23,651 bases of DNA from Nanobdellota archaeon (GCA_018815145.1 JAHIYL010000292.1:1-23651); one strand, 5' to 3'. Shown: positions 1 to 6,969, numbered from the stretch's first letter. Notes: a model not told the origin generated them from the letters alone. Program-made: numbers and translations.

Positions 1-331
1 CTGAAAACGCGTGCTCTAGCCTGTTTGCCTCTTCATGCACTTTCCTTATGTCATATCTGAGAATTTTTCTTAGGAATACCTCTATGACTCTATGGTTGTG
101 CATTATCCTTTTTGCTTCTTTTTCACCTTTTTTTGTGAAGAATATCTTTGAATATGGACTGCAGCGGACAAGTCTCTGTTCTTTGAACTTCTTGAGCATG
201 CTGGAAACACTTGGTTTTGATATGCCAAGAGATAATGCAATATAAGAAGAACGTATGCCTTTTTCCGGTTCTTCTGCTCTCTCAAAAAGTGAATACATTA
301 TCCTGAGGTAGTCCTCTGTAGATATCTGCAT
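1..331 (-). CDS. DtxR/MntR-family metal-dependent transcriptional repressor (partial, N-terminal part)
   Basis: About 110 codons are visible, reading from the ATG at 331 to the window edge, so the C-terminus is missing. The start reads MQISTEDYLRIMYSLFER, followed by a winged helix-turn-helix (IALSLGISKPSVSSMLKKF), then LVRCSPYSKIFFTKKGEKEA, and then HNHRVIEVFL with VHEEANRLEHAFS. This is the order and spacing of the DtxR DNA-binding domain and the start of its metal-binding dimerisation domain (the HRxxExFL and HEEAxxLEHxxS motifs carry metal ligands). Members repress metal uptake when Fe(II) or Mn(II) is bound. Which metal applies here cannot be told from the visible part. A TATA box lies at 351-366, and a DtxR-like palindrome directly upstream of it suggests autoregulation. 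The family assignment is firm; the target metal is unknown. Confidence 0.9.
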   Translation of the reverse strand, partial: MQISTEDYLRIMYSLFERAEEPEKGIRSSYIALSLGISKPSVSSMLKKFKEQRLVRCSPYSKIFFTKKGEKEAKRIMHNHRVIEVFLRKILRYDIRKVHEEANRLEHAFS

Positions 332-350
332 TGCTTGTCAGAAGCATAGT

Positions 351-366
351 GTATATTTAAATATAT
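351..366 (-). promoter_or_regulatory. TATA box for the DtxR-like gene
   Basis: The AT-only, near-palindromic stretch TATATTTAAATATA lies about 27 bases before the ATG at 331. That is the spacing of a leaderless archaeal promoter. The operator-like palindrome at 370-391 sits immediately upstream, where the BRE would be. Confidence 0.6.
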
Positions 367-369
367 CTA

Positions 370-391
370 AAAGTTAGGTGAGGCTAACTTT
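370..391. promoter_or_regulatory. Palindromic operator candidate for the DtxR-like repressor
   Basis: The site has perfect 8-base arms, AAAGTTAG and CTAACTTT, around the 6-base centre GTGAGG. The core TTAGGTGAGGCTAA closely resembles the known DtxR/IdeR box type (TTAGGTTAGCCTAA). It touches the promoter of the DtxR-like gene. A second half-site, GGCTAACTT, recurs at 463-471. The palindrome is seen directly; binding by this protein is inferred. Confidence 0.65.
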
Positions 392-434
392 CAAAATGTG
401 ATTTACAAGTAAAAGAAAAAAATTGTAAAAATTC

Positions 435-602
435 GATGAAACAATAATAATGGCATGCCGACGGCTAACTTATTGACAAGTATGAGAAATATTCATTGGT
501 CAAAAAGCTTATCCTACTCACCAAAAATTTCTATTCGGACATAAGCAAAAAACCCGATCTGTCCGGAAATTTTTGTTTCGCCGACGCCATTATTGTTGCA
601 TC
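435..602. repeat. Nested imperfect inverted repeats
   Basis: The outer arms are 435-454 (GATGAAACAATAATAATGGC) and 586-602; the reverse complement of the right arm is GATGCAACAATAATGGC, so one mismatch and a 3-base indel separate them. The inner arms are 522-531 (CAAAAATTTC) plus 536-540 (CGGAC), pairing perfectly with 561-575 after a 4-base bulge; the loop is 541-560. The left side has about 66 extra bases. It could be a decayed MITE-like element, a structured RNA, or fortuitous. It overlaps a possible PIN-like frame. With the DtxR operator and the scpA terminator it accounts for most of the 320-base gene-free stretch 332-651. Confidence 0.5.
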
Positions 603-627
603 TGTGCATAAAACAAAAAAACAATAG
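469..627 (+). pseudogene. Possible PIN-domain (VapC-like) gene remnant
   Basis: This open stretch of 52 codons has no start codon and has in-frame stops just upstream (448-450, 466-468). It translates to a basic, helical peptide ending in FCFADAIIVASVHKTKKQ. The GFADAxIxATA pattern is typical of the C-terminal half of PIN-domain nucleases such as VapC toxins. It lacks the N-terminal catalytic part and stops soon after the motif. This could be a decayed toxin gene, or chance coding within a hairpin-forming sequence. The similarity rests on one short motif, so confidence is low. Confidence 0.25.
610..621 (-). terminator. Poly-T terminator after scpA
   Basis: On the minus strand a run of seven T (complement of 615-621) followed by TTTT lies about 30 bases after the scpA stop codon, as expected of an archaeal oligo-T terminator. 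Confidence 0.5.
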
Positions 628-651
628 ATATACAATCTTTACAAAATTTAT

Positions 652-1407
652 CTAAGCTGCCAAAGCCGCCTTCTTGTCCAGCAGCTTTATCTCAATTGCA
701 CCAAAACTCTCTTTTTGCATCAGGTCTATCTTTCTCTGGTTGTCCAGATGCAGGAGAGGGATGAATGTATAGATGACATCTATCTTATCTTCAGATGGCA
801 GAAGATTGGTGAATGTCAGTGTCTTCATCTTATTTGATGCTTGTCTGAAGAATTTCACGACCTGGTTATACACGTCTTTCATGACAAGTTCGATATCCCT
901 GCCTTTTTCAGGTATCAGCATCTTTGGTGCTTCTGCAGAGACTGGTTTTCTCCTTGCTGAGACCTCGAGGGCCTTTTCAAGTGCTTCAACAAGATCAAAT
1001 ACAGACACTTTTCGTTTTCTTGGCTGTGGTGTCCTTGGATGGATGTTGGGCTGCTGGTTCATCTGCACTCCGCCGTCCGGATTCTCATAGTCTAAAAGCT
1101 CTTCAAATATCTCATCCTCTGTCTGCTGGAATGATGCGATCAGAGTATCAAGCCCTGTGATGTCATCTTCCATTAGCTTTGTGGACTTCATCTTCAGAAG
1201 TATTGCAGCTGCAAGAATTATTTTTCCGGATATCCTAAGGTCAGTATCTTTGAATTTTTTGACTTCCTGAACAAACCTTTTTGCAAGAATCGTGATATTG
1301 ATGTCCCAGGGATCCATCTGTTCACATCTGACAAGGTCATAAATCATGCCCTTCCATGTTATCTCATCCTTATTGAATAACATGTCAAATATCTGATGCT
1401 GGTCCAT
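652..1407 (-). CDS. scpA: Segregation and condensation protein A (ScpA)
   Basis: The kleisin subunit that bridges SMC heads in the chromosome condensation complex. The start at 1407 (MDQHQIFDMLFNKDEITWK) is preferred over an upstream in-frame codon because a TATA box lies at 1437-1444, about 30 bases before it. That gives 251 residues, normal for ScpA. The N-terminal region has the family pattern WKGMIYDLVRCEQMDPWDINITILAKRF followed by ISGKIILAAAILLKMKS, matching the ScpA helices that contact SMC. A basic, proline-rich linker (PRTPQPRKRK) precedes FDLVEALEKALEV. The C-terminal part (FTNLLPSEDKIDVIYTFIPLLHLDNQRKIDLMQKESFGAIEI) is the ScpA winged helix. No scpB or smc is in this window. The gene is monocistronic and ends in a poly-T stretch. 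Confidence 0.93.
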   Translation of the reverse strand: MDQHQIFDMLFNKDEITWKGMIYDLVRCEQMDPWDINITILAKRFVQEVKKFKDTDLRISGKIILAAAILLKMKSTKLMEDDITGLDTLIASFQQTEDEIFEELLDYENPDGGVQMNQQPNIHPRTPQPRKRKVSVFDLVEALEKALEVSARRKPVSAEAPKMLIPEKGRDIELVMKDVYNQVVKFFRQASNKMKTLTFTNLLPSEDKIDVIYTFIPLLHLDNQRKIDLMQKESFGAIEIKLLDKKAALAA

Positions 1408-1436
1408 TTTATTAAGTGTAATAATATGTATACTGG

Positions 1437-1444
1437 TATATAAA
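1437..1444 (-). promoter_or_regulatory. TATA box for scpA
   Basis: TTTATATA on the minus strand, about 30 bases upstream of the ATG at 1407. It sets the preferred start of scpA. Confidence 0.6.
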
Positions 1445-1563
1445 GGTTTGGTTTTTGTAATCTGTAGATACACTTATAGAAAATCTGGATGTTTTTAATT
1501 GTTGCTGTGAAGAAAAATGATTTAATAAATTGAAAACATTATTCTAATTTTAAAGTAGTAACA

Positions 1564-1573
1564 TTTAAATATA
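1564..1573 (+). promoter_or_regulatory. TATA box for the 287-residue orphan
   Basis: TTTAAATATA about 25 bases before the ATG at 1594, giving a leaderless transcript. The 186 bases between the two divergent starts (1408-1593) contain only the two promoters and AT-rich DNA. Confidence 0.6.
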
Positions 1574-1593
1574 ACCATTGATTCACAAATTCC

Positions 1594-2457
1594 ATGATTC
1601 GTGAATATCCAGTTGAAAAACCAACAAGTGCACTGGCTACTGGAAGCTTACTCTATCAACATCTTTTAAACAATGCAACAATACCTGCGGTAGCTTGCCA
1701 TAATATATGGTATGCTGGGCAACTGGAAGCATATAACGACCCAAATAATGTTTTTAAGGGAGATATTCCTGTGGGACAGACAATTGCACTTGTCAGTCTT
1801 ATGGGTAAACCATTAGACGGATTAGAAGAGATATTAAAACAGAATGCTGTTGATAATGGTGATGGTACATTTGATTATACTTTTACAGGTAGTGAAAAAG
1901 AGGATTATGTTCTTGCTGGTGATTTGTCTGATAGTGCATTTACTGAGCTAAATATTCCTACTGACACTAAGGCGGGCAAGAAAATCTATAATTCAAATTT
2001 TAAGGAGAATTATGATGATTTATTTGAATTAACAAAAATAAGTAATGAACTGACAGCAGTATCCTTTGCAAAAGCAGTCAGTAGTTGGTATGGTTCTCAG
2101 GGAAAAATCAATTATAGTGAAAAAGATGTTCTTGATTTTATCGACGCAGCTCTTGAAAGGTTGGATTCACCTGAAATGACACATATACTTAATACCAATC
2201 ATATGGCTTGGTCTGCCCTTGATTATGTTAAATCAGGAAGAAACGTTGCAGGAGATTTAAAATCTGAATTCTATGCTCAACAGACCACAGATTTCTATGA
2301 AAAGGATTTGGCAACAATATTACCTGCAATGTTCTATGCAGGTGCACTATTGGGATCTGACCCTGTTGAACTCCATAAAAAAGTGGATTATCCTGTTTGG
2401 GATGCAGATAAAGCAGCTGTTTCTATGCAACAGTACATGCATCAATCATTACAGTAA
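1594..2457 (+). CDS. Orphan protein with SALDYVK motif (first of a pair)
   Basis: Function not recognised. The frame encodes 287 residues, acidic, with no signal peptide or clear membrane span. The N-terminal half is mixed alpha/beta with aromatic residues (VACHNIWYAGQLEAYNDPNN) and a glycine/aspartate-rich hairpin (AVDNGDGTFDYTFTG). The C-terminal half is mostly helical. Residues 207-213 read SALDYVK followed by SGRN. The same motif occurs at residues 200-206 of the next protein, so the two may share a domain. The gene has its own TATA box with leaderless spacing, and its base composition and codon use are more AT-rich than scpA. It is 73 bases from its partner. It could be an accessory or acquired gene; no known family is claimed. 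Confidence 0.75.
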   Translation: MIREYPVEKPTSALATGSLLYQHLLNNATIPAVACHNIWYAGQLEAYNDPNNVFKGDIPVGQTIALVSLMGKPLDGLEEILKQNAVDNGDGTFDYTFTGSEKEDYVLAGDLSDSAFTELNIPTDTKAGKKIYNSNFKENYDDLFELTKISNELTAVSFAKAVSSWYGSQGKINYSEKDVLDFIDAALERLDSPEMTHILNTNHMAWSALDYVKSGRNVAGDLKSEFYAQQTTDFYEKDLATILPAMFYAGALLGSDPVELHKKVDYPVWDADKAAVSMQQYMHQSLQ

Positions 2458-2500
2458 ACAAAATATTTTACCACTTTTAAGTAACTACAAAAACAAAAGA

Positions 2501-2508
2501 TTTAAATA
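2501..2508 (+). promoter_or_regulatory. TATA box for the 357-aa orphan at 2531-3601
   Basis: TTTAAATA with its centre about 27 bases before the ATG at 2531. It supports that ATG over the GTG six bases earlier. Confidence 0.55.
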
Positions 2509-2530
2509 CTAGTACTACTTACATGTGTAT

Positions 2531-3601
2531 ATGGTTGACACTGCACTCGAGGATAGACTAGTAATACTACAGAATAGAATTGGAGATTTAGCTGATGATC
2601 TTCCAGCAGCTTGGCTTGGTGCCTACGGTAGTCTTGATCAACTAACAGAATCATTGCCTCGACTTTCTGAAATGCAATTGGAGTTTATATCTCTAAAGGG
2701 ATTACTTCAGGCATACGTCAGTTTCTACGATGAATTGACGGTTACAACAGAGGATTTCTTCGACCAAGACATATCTATACTTAGTTTTATTACAAAACAG
2801 CAGACTGATTATGCAAAACTGAAATCAACTGCAAAGCAGGATCTGGCAAGGGAAGGTAGACTAAAAGATGGCAGAACTCAAACACATCCAACAGAATACT
2901 TGGAAAAAGCAGAAGCAATAGTAGATACAACAGAAGAAGCAGTGCAAATGCTAAGTCATGGTGATTTCGAAGATAATGCTCTGGCTTTTAAGAAAAATTT
3001 TATGGATAACGGTGAATATATCGGATTTGTTACTCAATTGAAAGAGGTATATATGGATCTCTTGAATGATCTCCAAGATCTAGTGGGCGATGATTATGCT
3101 GAAAATTTAACTTCACTGTTACCTCCCAGCGCTCTGGATTATGTTAAAAATGGTCCAAGAGAGTACAAGAATTGTGCTAGATATGATAATTGTCCTATGG
3201 AATTAACAATATTTGCAAGTAACACAGAGCAAATAGATATCCGAATTCGGGATGACAATGCCCAATACGTTGAAATTGATTGTGAAGAAGAAGAGTTTGC
3301 TGTACCAATTGCGCCAATTGATAGTGTTGTTGAACTGCTTCCCGGATCAAAAGATGGACCTTTCAAAGGTCTCTATAGAATAAGTATCCCTCACAATATG
3401 GGCACATTAGTAATAGCTGGAAATCATAATAATTACATTGACATTGATACTGAATTGAATATGTTTGGCAGGCAAGATCCAATTGTAACCATTGATGGTC
3501 AATATAATACTGTGAATATGGATTCGAATCTTGATCAATGTGTTTCAGCAACATCAAATAGTCTATCCAATCATGCAGGAGTTTACAGTTTTAGAAGATA
3601 A
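2531..3601 (+). CDS. Orphan protein: helical N-terminus, beta-rich C-terminus, SALDYVK motif (second of a pair)
   Basis: Function not recognised. The frame encodes 356 residues from the ATG at 2531. Residues 1 to about 195 are predicted helical and acidic (for example LEDRLVILQNRIGDLADDL). SALDYVKNG falls at residues 200-208, almost the same position as in the preceding gene. After CARYDNCP the protein becomes beta-rich: MELTIFASNTEQIDIRIRD, YVEIDCEEEEFAVPI, TLVIAGNHNNYIDID, PIVTIDGQYNTVNMDSN. The last two segments share a G-x-x-N-x-x-x-I/M-D pattern resembling rungs of a beta-solenoid. There is no signal peptide. The gene has its own TATA box, so it need not be co-transcribed with its partner. 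A structural or binding protein is possible, but this is a guess. Confidence 0.75.
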   Translation: MVDTALEDRLVILQNRIGDLADDLPAAWLGAYGSLDQLTESLPRLSEMQLEFISLKGLLQAYVSFYDELTVTTEDFFDQDISILSFITKQQTDYAKLKSTAKQDLAREGRLKDGRTQTHPTEYLEKAEAIVDTTEEAVQMLSHGDFEDNALAFKKNFMDNGEYIGFVTQLKEVYMDLLNDLQDLVGDDYAENLTSLLPPSALDYVKNGPREYKNCARYDNCPMELTIFASNTEQIDIRIRDDNAQYVEIDCEEEEFAVPIAPIDSVVELLPGSKDGPFKGLYRISIPHNMGTLVIAGNHNNYIDIDTELNMFGRQDPIVTIDGQYNTVNMDSNLDQCVSATSNSLSNHAGVYSFRR

Positions 3602-3632
3602 TTCCAATTACCCATTTCTGTTAACAATAACA

Positions 3633-3640
3633 TTTATAAG
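3633..3640 (+). promoter_or_regulatory. TATA box for the riboflavin salvage operon
   Basis: TTTATAAG about 25-30 bases before the ATG at 3665, consistent with a leaderless first gene. Confidence 0.6.
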
Positions 3641-3664
3641 TAGCCATTATTTTTCCACCACTAT

Positions 3665-4318
3665 ATGATATCAGATTTTGATGTGCTGTTGAAATTGGCA
3701 GAAGAGAACAACCTGAAGAACAAGAATACTGTAACAACCATAGGCTTATCCAAGTCCCTCACAGTTTCGCAGCAGACAATATCAAGAAAACTCATAGAAC
3801 TGGAAAAGGCAGGACTTATTGTAAGAAATTCAAGCTACAGGGGGATAACATTCTCCCTGACAGAAGACGGTACAAAATTCCTCAATGAAAAATTCATAAA
3901 GCTTAGGAATGTGCTGACAAAAACGACAAGAAATTCTATTGAGGGAGAGATTGTATCGGGCCTTGGCGAAGGAAAATACTATGTCTCACAAAAAGAATAT
4001 ATGCTGGAATTCAAGAAAAAGCTTGGCTTTGAACCTTACGCCGGAACACTCAATATGAATGTAAATGAGATGGAGCTTGCAGAATTCCTGTCAAATATTC
4101 AGATGGTCGTTATCAATGGTTTCAAAAAATCCGAGAGGACCTATGGAGAGATCTATTCATACCCAGTGCGAATAAATAAGGAATTAGAAGGAGCGATAAT
4201 AATACCAAAAAGAACTTCACATTCAAGAAAGATAGTAGAGGTGATAGCACCTGTTTTTTTAAGGGGTACGCTCAAGCTTACATTTGGAGACACAATTGAA
4301 CTCATAGGCAAAAAATAA
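3665..4318 (+). CDS. rbkR: CTP-dependent riboflavin kinase with N-terminal HTH regulator domain (RbkR type)
   Basis: Archaeal RibK phosphorylates riboflavin to FMN using CTP. In the two-domain RbkR form an N-terminal winged helix also regulates riboflavin genes. Residues 1 to about 80 are a MarR-like winged helix (IGLSKSLTVSQQTISRKLIELEKAGLI, then FSLTEDGTKFL). Residues 90-217 are the kinase: GLGEGKYYVS (99-108), GFEPYAGTLN (121-130), the nucleotide/flavin-site stretch IIIPKRTSH (178-186) and APVFLRGTLKLTFGDTIEL near the end. The 217-residue length fits the family. It heads a cluster with a RibU-like transporter and ECF components, which supports the role. Whether the HTH binds the promoter of this operon is inference; I did not identify a convincing operator. 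Confidence 0.92.
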   Translation: MISDFDVLLKLAEENNLKNKNTVTTIGLSKSLTVSQQTISRKLIELEKAGLIVRNSSYRGITFSLTEDGTKFLNEKFIKLRNVLTKTTRNSIEGEIVSGLGEGKYYVSQKEYMLEFKKKLGFEPYAGTLNMNVNEMELAEFLSNIQMVVINGFKKSERTYGEIYSYPVRINKELEGAIIIPKRTSHSRKIVEVIAPVFLRGTLKLTFGDTIELIGKK

Positions 4319-4367
4319 AAGATATCAATGCAGAGACAATATTACTAATCTTGACAAGGGTGAGTAA

Positions 4368-5180
4368 ATGAAACAAAAACAGATAATCTATGCAAGCATG
4401 CTTGCGGCTCTTTCAATAATTTTTCAGTTCAGCCCCTTCTTTCCGACAACTTGGGGTATGAAGATAGATATCGTCGCAGTACCATGGTTGATTGCACTTT
4501 TCTTATTTGGGTTTGAGACAGCACTGCTTTCAATGGGGATCACGACCATCTTCATTGGATTCACCAGCGATGCCTCATGGCTTGGAGCTACTATCAAGTT
4601 CACTGCATCACTTGTACCTATACTGATACTTGGATATTTCTATAAGTTAAAATTGAAAATAAAAATACATCACAAGGTCAAAAAATTAGTGAGTATTTTC
4701 CTGGATTTTATCATCGATACTTCTGTTGTCTCATTTGTTATCGTGCTGGTATATGTGATAATGGCCTCAGTCATCAAGGTTTTCCAGAAGGGCTTTTCAT
4801 TCTTTACAACTGAAGCTTTCAGAGAAGGCATCAAATCAGGTTATGGTCTGCAACTGTACTCGCTGCTTGCAATTGCAGGAGTTGCAGGTGCATTTGTCCT
4901 GGTCCATTACTTTTCAACAAGACCCTATGAAAAGAAGTACCATGAGAATTATTTTCTTGTCATGATAGGCCTTGTAATATCCATACTGGTGAGAGGTATC
5001 CTCATGATATACATAAATTACAATTTTGCTCTTCCATTATGGCTTGGAATGCCTAAAGAGGAGATAATGGCATTCATCCCTATGTATATGATATTTGTGC
5101 CTAATATGCTGCAGACAATAATTGAGTTCAGGATTGCATGGATAACTGTCTTTGCAACAAAACTGCAGAAAAGGATTTGA
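4368..5180 (+). CDS. ribU: ECF transporter S component, RibU-like riboflavin-binding subunit
   Basis: A polytopic membrane protein of 270 residues with about six hydrophobic spans, starting MKQKQIIYASMLAALSIIFQFSP. The segment MKIDIVAVPWL (31-41) after the first helix matches the lk-iD-s-vPalia pattern at the start of helix 2 in RibU-type S components. The C-terminal FIPMYMIFVPNMLQTIIE fits the last helices. S components bind the vitamin and ride on the shared EcfT/EcfA module. The gene is preceded by a good Shine-Dalgarno (AGGGTGAG) five bases before the ATG. It lies 49 bases after riboflavin kinase and 25 bases before the fused ATPase. The S-component call is strong. Riboflavin specificity rests on the motif and on the kinase next door. 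The protein is longer than typical RibU (about 190-200 residues) because of an insertion around residues 95-160. Confidence 0.85.
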   Translation: MKQKQIIYASMLAALSIIFQFSPFFPTTWGMKIDIVAVPWLIALFLFGFETALLSMGITTIFIGFTSDASWLGATIKFTASLVPILILGYFYKLKLKIKIHHKVKKLVSIFLDFIIDTSVVSFVIVLVYVIMASVIKVFQKGFSFFTTEAFREGIKSGYGLQLYSLLAIAGVAGAFVLVHYFSTRPYEKKYHENYFLVMIGLVISILVRGILMIYINYNFALPLWLGMPKEEIMAFIPMYMIFVPNMLQTIIEFRIAWITVFATKLQKRI

Positions 5181-5205
5181 TCCTTATCATCTATGAGTTG
5201 ATACC

Positions 5206-6384
5206 ATGCTTGATCTTGAGAATGTGACAATACGGTTTGATGAAAAGGAGATTGTTACTGATTTTTCTCTTAAAGTACGGAAAGACCAATTCATAGGAGT
5301 TGTTGGCAAGAATGGAAGCGGCAAGAGCTCTTTGGCATATTATGTTGCCGGCGTCATTCCTGAACATATCCCGGCAATTGTGACAGGCAAAAAAATGACC
5401 AGAGAAAGGCCCGGGCTGATTCTGCAGAATCCCAGTTCCCAATTCCTTTCTTTGAGTGTGAAGGAAGAGCTTTCCGGGACAGAATATTCGAATTTTGAGA
5501 TTGATCATCTCATTGGCAAGAGTGTATATGAACTTTCTGAAGGTGAAAAGCAGAAGATAAATCTCATCGCAAATCTGGGACGGTCTGATTTCCTCATACT
5601 CGATGAACCGTTGGAGCTTCTGGATCCATTGTCAGCAAACACTTTCATGAAATTCATAAAAGGATCAAAAAAAAAGACAATACTCTGGTTTGACAAGAAT
5701 GAAAAATATCTTTCCGGTGCTGATGAAGTGATAACCCTATCAACTCTAAGGAACAAAAAGATCCTGAAAAAGAAAAGGATTTTGGGAACAAGAGTAATCG
5801 TTGCATCCTTCAACTATAAGAAAGAAGATTTTTCACTTGACAGCATTGAATTCTCAGCAAAAAAAGGAGAGATTGTCTCAATAATCGGAAACAATGGTTC
5901 AGGTAAATCAACTTTACTAAGGATAATTGGAGGAATAACTAAAGCAGAGGGAACAATAAAAACAAAAAAAATCTCCTATTCAATCCAAAATCCTGTGCAC
6001 AGTCTCTTTTCTGAAACTGTAGAAAAAGAACTTATGCTAAGCACAAATAAAATGGTTGAAATTCAAAGAGTGTGTGAGGTCCTGGGTATTATCCCTCTTC
6101 TTAAAAATGATCCTTCTCAGCTCTCAAAAGGTCAGCAGAAACTGGTGTCTATAGCTTCATCGTTCCTAGGGTCAGGTGAAATACTATTGCTGGATGAACC
6201 TACAACCTGGCTTGATGAAGACAACAAACACAGGTTTTTTCAGCTGGTGAATGAGACAAAAAAGACCGTCATATTAAGTACACATGATCAGGATGTAGTG
6301 AATTTTTCAGACAGGAATTACATCATAGAAAATGGGAGGCTATCTGAATGTTCTTCTACAAAAGCAGATCAATTTTTTCTGTAG
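5206..6384 (+). CDS. Fused double ABC ATPase of an ECF transporter (EcfA1-EcfA2 fusion)
   Basis: Energises vitamin uptake through the ECF module. Its 392 residues hold two compact ABC domains. Domain 1 has Walker A GKNGSGKS (34-41), Q-loop Q74, signature LSEGE (110-114) and Walker B ILDEP (131-135). Domain 2 has Walker A GNNGSGKS (228-235), Q-loop Q261, signature LSKGQ (306-310), Walker B LLDEP (328-332) and switch histidine STHD (H360). In domain 1 the switch-histidine region reads TILWFDKNEKYL and has no histidine, so one of the two ATP sites is probably weak. Each half is about 190 residues, shorter than free-standing EcfA (about 270-280). The 3' end overlaps ecfT by 37 bases, indicating coupled translation. 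The gene sits between the S and T components, so it is probably dedicated to them. Confidence 0.92.
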   Translation: MLDLENVTIRFDEKEIVTDFSLKVRKDQFIGVVGKNGSGKSSLAYYVAGVIPEHIPAIVTGKKMTRERPGLILQNPSSQFLSLSVKEELSGTEYSNFEIDHLIGKSVYELSEGEKQKINLIANLGRSDFLILDEPLELLDPLSANTFMKFIKGSKKKTILWFDKNEKYLSGADEVITLSTLRNKKILKKKRILGTRVIVASFNYKKEDFSLDSIEFSAKKGEIVSIIGNNGSGKSTLLRIIGGITKAEGTIKTKKISYSIQNPVHSLFSETVEKELMLSTNKMVEIQRVCEVLGIIPLLKNDPSQLSKGQQKLVSIASSFLGSGEILLLDEPTTWLDEDNKHRFFQLVNETKKTVILSTHDQDVVNFSDRNYIIENGRLSECSSTKADQFFL

Positions 6385-6950
6385 TCCCTGAAGGCATAAA
6401 GACTGTTGTCATGCTTCTCTTGGTTGTCCTTGCATTCAGCCTGCAGTCTCCTGTCCTCTTAGCTAACGCATTAGGGATAACCTTGTTCCTGCTATTAGTC
6501 TCCCAATACAGCATCAAAGATTTTCTGAAATTGACTATCTATATAGGTAGTGTCCTCTCAATTTATTACATAATATTCTATCTTTTCTTCTATTCAATCA
6601 ACACAGGATATTTTGTACGAATACTTGCCTTCACATTAAGGATATATACTGTGTTCTTCACATTTGCATGGTATACATATACTACAGATCTCTTCTCAAT
6701 CCTCAAGACATTGAAAAAATTGAACCTGCCTGAACAGATCTATCTGAGTTTCTACATAGTCTTAAGGTTCCTGCCTGAATTAGAGTATGAGTATAATGAG
6801 ATTCGCACAATACAAAAATCAAGAGGGATATACTTTTGGAAAGACCCTATGCTCTTTATCAAAGCACATTTTGTCCCGCTGATACAGACTGTGATTGAAA
6901 GGGCTGATGAACTCTCAATAGCATTTTATCTGCGAGAAAAAAATAACTAA
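6348..6950 (+). CDS. ecfT: ECF transporter transmembrane component EcfT
   Basis: The membrane scaffold linking S component and ATPases. It has 200 residues with an N-terminal helix pair (VVMLLLVVLAFSLQSPVLLANALGITLFLLLV), further spans (IYIGSVLSIYYIIFYLFFYSI, LAFTLRIYTVFFTFAWYTY) and the cytoplasmic coupling region (LKKLNLPEQIYLSFYIVLRFLPELEYEYNEIRTIQKSRGI). The first coupling motif is SRG, close to the ARG type. The second (SIAFYLREKN) keeps only the central arginine. That is within the known X-R-X variation but is a weak match. The start overlaps the ATPase gene by 37 bases. It is the last gene of the operon, and no strong plus-strand terminator is visible before the convergent gene at 7000. 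Confidence 0.88.
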   Translation: MFFYKSRSIFSVVPEGIKTVVMLLLVVLAFSLQSPVLLANALGITLFLLLVSQYSIKDFLKLTIYIGSVLSIYYIIFYLFFYSINTGYFVRILAFTLRIYTVFFTFAWYTYTTDLFSILKTLKKLNLPEQIYLSFYIVLRFLPELEYEYNEIRTIQKSRGIYFWKDPMLFIKAHFVPLIQTVIERADELSIAFYLREKNN

Positions 6951-6969
6951 AAAAAATAATCAAAAAAAA
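6949..6969 (-). terminator. Double poly-T terminator of the cold-shock gene
   Basis: Two runs of eight T on the minus strand (complement of A-runs at 6949-6956 and 6962-6969), starting about 30 bases after the stop codon at 7000. Confidence 0.6.

Noticed and set aside
48..245. Plus-strand frame at the left edge
   Set aside because: The minus strand reads a convincing DtxR domain through the same bases.
773..1090. Open frame on the plus strand inside scpA
   Set aside because: Antisense to the strongly identified scpA and low-complexity; no promoter.
4319..4367. FMN riboswitch or RbkR operator before ribU
   Set aside because: The 49-base gap shows no RFN-element features and no clear palindrome that I could support.
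6864..6950. Plus-strand terminator after ecfT
   Set aside because: The A-runs there serve the minus strand; no T-run is visible on the plus strand before the convergent gene.
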